Source of the DNA: Actinomycetota bacterium
GTDB taxonomy: Bacteria; Actinomycetota; Thermoleophilia; Solirubrobacterales; Solirubrobacteraceae
Direction of reading: 5' to 3'
Assembly: GCA_019348435.1 (NCBI GenBank)
Contig: JAHWJM010000113.1
Coordinates: 1 to 7,791 of the forward strand
DNA: 7,791 nt
The notes below the pieces were generated by a model that saw only the letters and a program-made list of their open reading frames with translations, ran no database searches and was not told the DNA's origin. A program made the translations under genes and the position numbers. Of the stretch, positions 6,852-7,791 are shown in pieces (positions within the stretch are counted from its first letter, which is position 1; each line of letters starts with the position of its first letter).

Positions 6852-7400
6852 TCAGAAGGGCAGCTCGCCGGCGATCTCGCGCAGCGCCGGCGCGTGCCGG
6901 TCGCGCTCGGAGACGAGCAGCGCGATGTCCTCGGGCCAGGCGATCCCGACATCCGCGTCGGCGTAGTGAAACCCCCGCTCGACGGAGGCGTCGTAGTAGG
7001 TCGAGCACTTGTAGGTCACGTCGGCGACCTCCGAGAGGACGCAGAAGCCATGGGGGAAGCCGACCGGGATGTAGAGCTGGCGCGCGCGGTCGTCGTCGAG
7101 CTCGTGCGCCTCCCACTCGCCATAGGTGGGCGAATCGCGGCGCAGGTCGACGACGACGTCGAGGATCCGGCCGCGCGCGCAGCGCACGAGCTTCGCCTGT
7201 CCGTCGCCGATCGCGAAGTGCATGCCGCGCAGCACGCCGCGCGCCGAGCGCGAGTGGTTGTCCTGGACGAACTCGTCGCGCACGCCGTGCTCTGCCCAGA
7301 CGTTCGCGCGGTAGCTCTCCAGAAAGAAGCCGCGGCCGTCGCCGTGGACGGTGGGCTCGAGCAGGATCGGGCCCTCGAGGCGGGTGTCGAGCAGGCGCAT
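6852..7400 (-). CDS. rmlC: dTDP-4-dehydrorhamnose 3,5-epimerase
   Basis: RmlC converts dTDP-4-keto-6-deoxyglucose to dTDP-4-keto-L-rhamnose, the third step of dTDP-L-rhamnose synthesis in the cytoplasm. The protein is 182 residues, the normal length for this cupin-fold family, and appears intact. Family landmarks are GDGRGFFLESY at 20-30, QDNHSRS at 46-52, RGVLRGMHF ending at 62, RGRILDVVVDLRRDSPTYG, and YIPVGFPHGF at 110-119. The expected catalytic residues are present: the base His61, Lys70 and Tyr130 (VTYKCS). The usual RGLHYQ is RGMHFA here, a mild variation. No rmlA, rmlB or rmlD is in the window, so the rest of the pathway must lie elsewhere if it makes rhamnose. Relatives acting on other dTDP-keto sugars cannot be excluded. 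It is the first gene of a two-gene minus-strand unit. There is no clear Shine-Dalgarno sequence before the ATG. Confidence 0.95.
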   Translation of the reverse strand: MRLLDTRLEGPILLEPTVHGDGRGFFLESYRANVWAEHGVRDEFVQDNHSRSARGVLRGMHFAIGDGQAKLVRCARGRILDVVVDLRRDSPTYGEWEAHELDDDRARQLYIPVGFPHGFCVLSEVADVTYKCSTYYDASVERGFHYADADVGIAWPEDIALLVSERDRHAPALREIAGELPF

Positions 7401-7409
7401 GGACGCAGC

Positions 7410-7415
7410 AATCTA
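7410..7415 (-). promoter_or_regulatory. Putative -10 box (TAGATT) of rmlC
   Basis: On the minus strand TAGATT fits TANNNT and ends nine bases before the rmlC ATG at 7400. Transcription would then start within a few bases of the start codon, which agrees with the missing Shine-Dalgarno sequence. It shares its CTAG centre with the opposite box for the transporter gene. No -35 box is clear. Confidence 0.35.
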
Positions 7416-7419
7416 GTCT
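7414..7419 (+). promoter_or_regulatory. Putative -10 box (TAGTCT) of the MFS transporter gene, leaderless spacing
   Basis: TAGTCT fits TANNNT and is followed by exactly six bases (CCCGCG) and then the ATG at 7426. This puts the expected transcription start on the A of the start codon. The same spacing is seen before the ABC exporter gene. No Shine-Dalgarno sequence is present. The box overlaps the rmlC box on the opposite strand. Confidence 0.4.
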
Positions 7420-7425
7420 CCCGCG

Positions 7426-7791
7426 ATGGACAACGCCCGCGCCCGGCGCCTGACGCTCGTCGCCTGCATCGTCGGGTCTGCGGTCGTGTTCGTCGACCAA
7501 ACCGTCGTCAACGTCGCGCTGCCGGCCATCCGCCGCGATCTCGATACCACGCTGGCCGGCCAGCAGTGGGTCGTCACGGTCTATCTCCTGCTGCTCGCGT
7601 CGCTCATCCTCGTCGGCGGATCGCTCGGCGATGTCTACGGGCGGCGCCGGATCTTCGCGCTTGGCGTGGCGGGTTTCGGCTGCGCCTCGCTGCTGTGCGC
7701 CGTCGCGCCCTCGATCGACGTCCTGATCGCGGCGCGTGCGCTGCAGGGCGCGTTCGGGGCGTTGCTCGTGCCAAGCTCGCTGGCGATCATC
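7426..7791 (+). CDS. MFS transporter, DHA2 (EmrB/QacA-like) drug:H+ antiporter type, 3' end missing
   Basis: The first 122 residues of a major facilitator superfamily permease are visible; the frame is still open at the window end. Hydrophobic segments lie at about 9-35, 48-66, 76-94 and 97-121, fitting the first four membrane helices. The first carries the DHA2 hallmark VDQTVVNVALPAI with Asp24, and QQWVVTVYLL at 46-55 is also typical. Motif A, GSLGDVYGRRR at 65-75, joins helices 2 and 3, and RALQGAFGA at 104-112 matches motif B. DHA2 members usually have 14 helices and export drugs or metabolites by proton antiport. The substrate here is unknown. The gene diverges from rmlC with 25 bases between start codons, so co-regulation is possible. 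It may equally be an unrelated neighbour that marks the edge of the polysaccharide locus. Confidence 0.92.
   Translation, partial: MDNARARRLTLVACIVGSAVVFVDQTVVNVALPAIRRDLDTTLAGQQWVVTVYLLLLASLILVGGSLGDVYGRRRIFALGVAGFGCASLLCAVAPSIDVLIAARALQGAFGALLVPSSLAII

Noticed and set aside
6848..6952. Longer N-terminus for the CmoB-like methyltransferase from an ATG at 6952
   Set aside because: It would overlap rmlC by about 100 bases and add 35 Ser/Arg/Pro/Cys-rich residues that look like an out-of-frame reading of rmlC. The GTG at 6847 fits the family N-terminus.
6119..7453. Plus-strand open frame of 444 codons opposite rmlC and the CmoB-like gene
   Set aside because: It covers two well-supported genes on the other strand, and its second half is Arg/Ala/Ser/Gly low complexity.
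1..7791. CRISPR array, transposon ends, tRNA or rRNA genes, phage defence system
   Set aside because: I saw no regularly spaced repeats, transposase motifs, RNA gene signatures or defence-gene motifs. Coding density is nearly complete and the genes fit polysaccharide synthesis and transport.

Overview
The window is very GC-rich, with strong G/C preference at third codon positions, GTG starts, almost no intergenic space and gene starts that mostly lack a Shine-Dalgarno sequence but have TANNNT boxes just upstream. This suggests a high-GC actinomycete. The mix of GT4 enzymes with GVN-x-x-GYL N-termini and RPYT-x-HQ helical tails points loosely to Thermoleophilia (Solirubrobacter/Conexibacter-like), but that placement is inference.

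The region looks like part of a surface-polysaccharide locus. At the left edge, on the minus strand and cut by the window end, is the ATP-binding subunit of a Wzt/TagH/KpsT-type polysaccharide exporter (1-678). It diverges from a four-gene plus-strand operon. The operon contains a GT4 glycosyltransferase (726-2126), a small unrecognised acidic helical protein (2128-2586), a large GT4 to SAM-methyltransferase fusion (2618-4783), and a GT-A type glycosyltransferase with a C-terminal Ig-like beta-sandwich (4780-5991). The operon meets a convergent minus-strand pair: rmlC, dTDP-4-dehydrorhamnose 3,5-epimerase (6852-7400), followed four bases later by a CmoB-like methyltransferase (6032-6847). At the right edge a DHA2-type MFS transporter (7426-7791, cut by the window end) diverges from rmlC with only 25 bases between the two start codons.

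A working model is that RmlC contributes to making an activated deoxysugar, the glycosyltransferases build a glycan on the cytoplasmic side, one or both methyltransferases modify or cap it, and the ABC exporter moves it across the membrane. The most unusual element is the fusion protein. It puts a GT4 domain, a helical spacer and a methyltransferase resembling chain-terminating enzymes of the WbdD type in one polypeptide, close to a Wzt-type ATPase. Its paralogue two genes upstream has the same GT4 domain and helical tail but no methyltransferase, and a small helical protein is encoded between them. There are no RNA genes, insertion sequences, CRISPR arrays or gene-free stretches over 300 bases.
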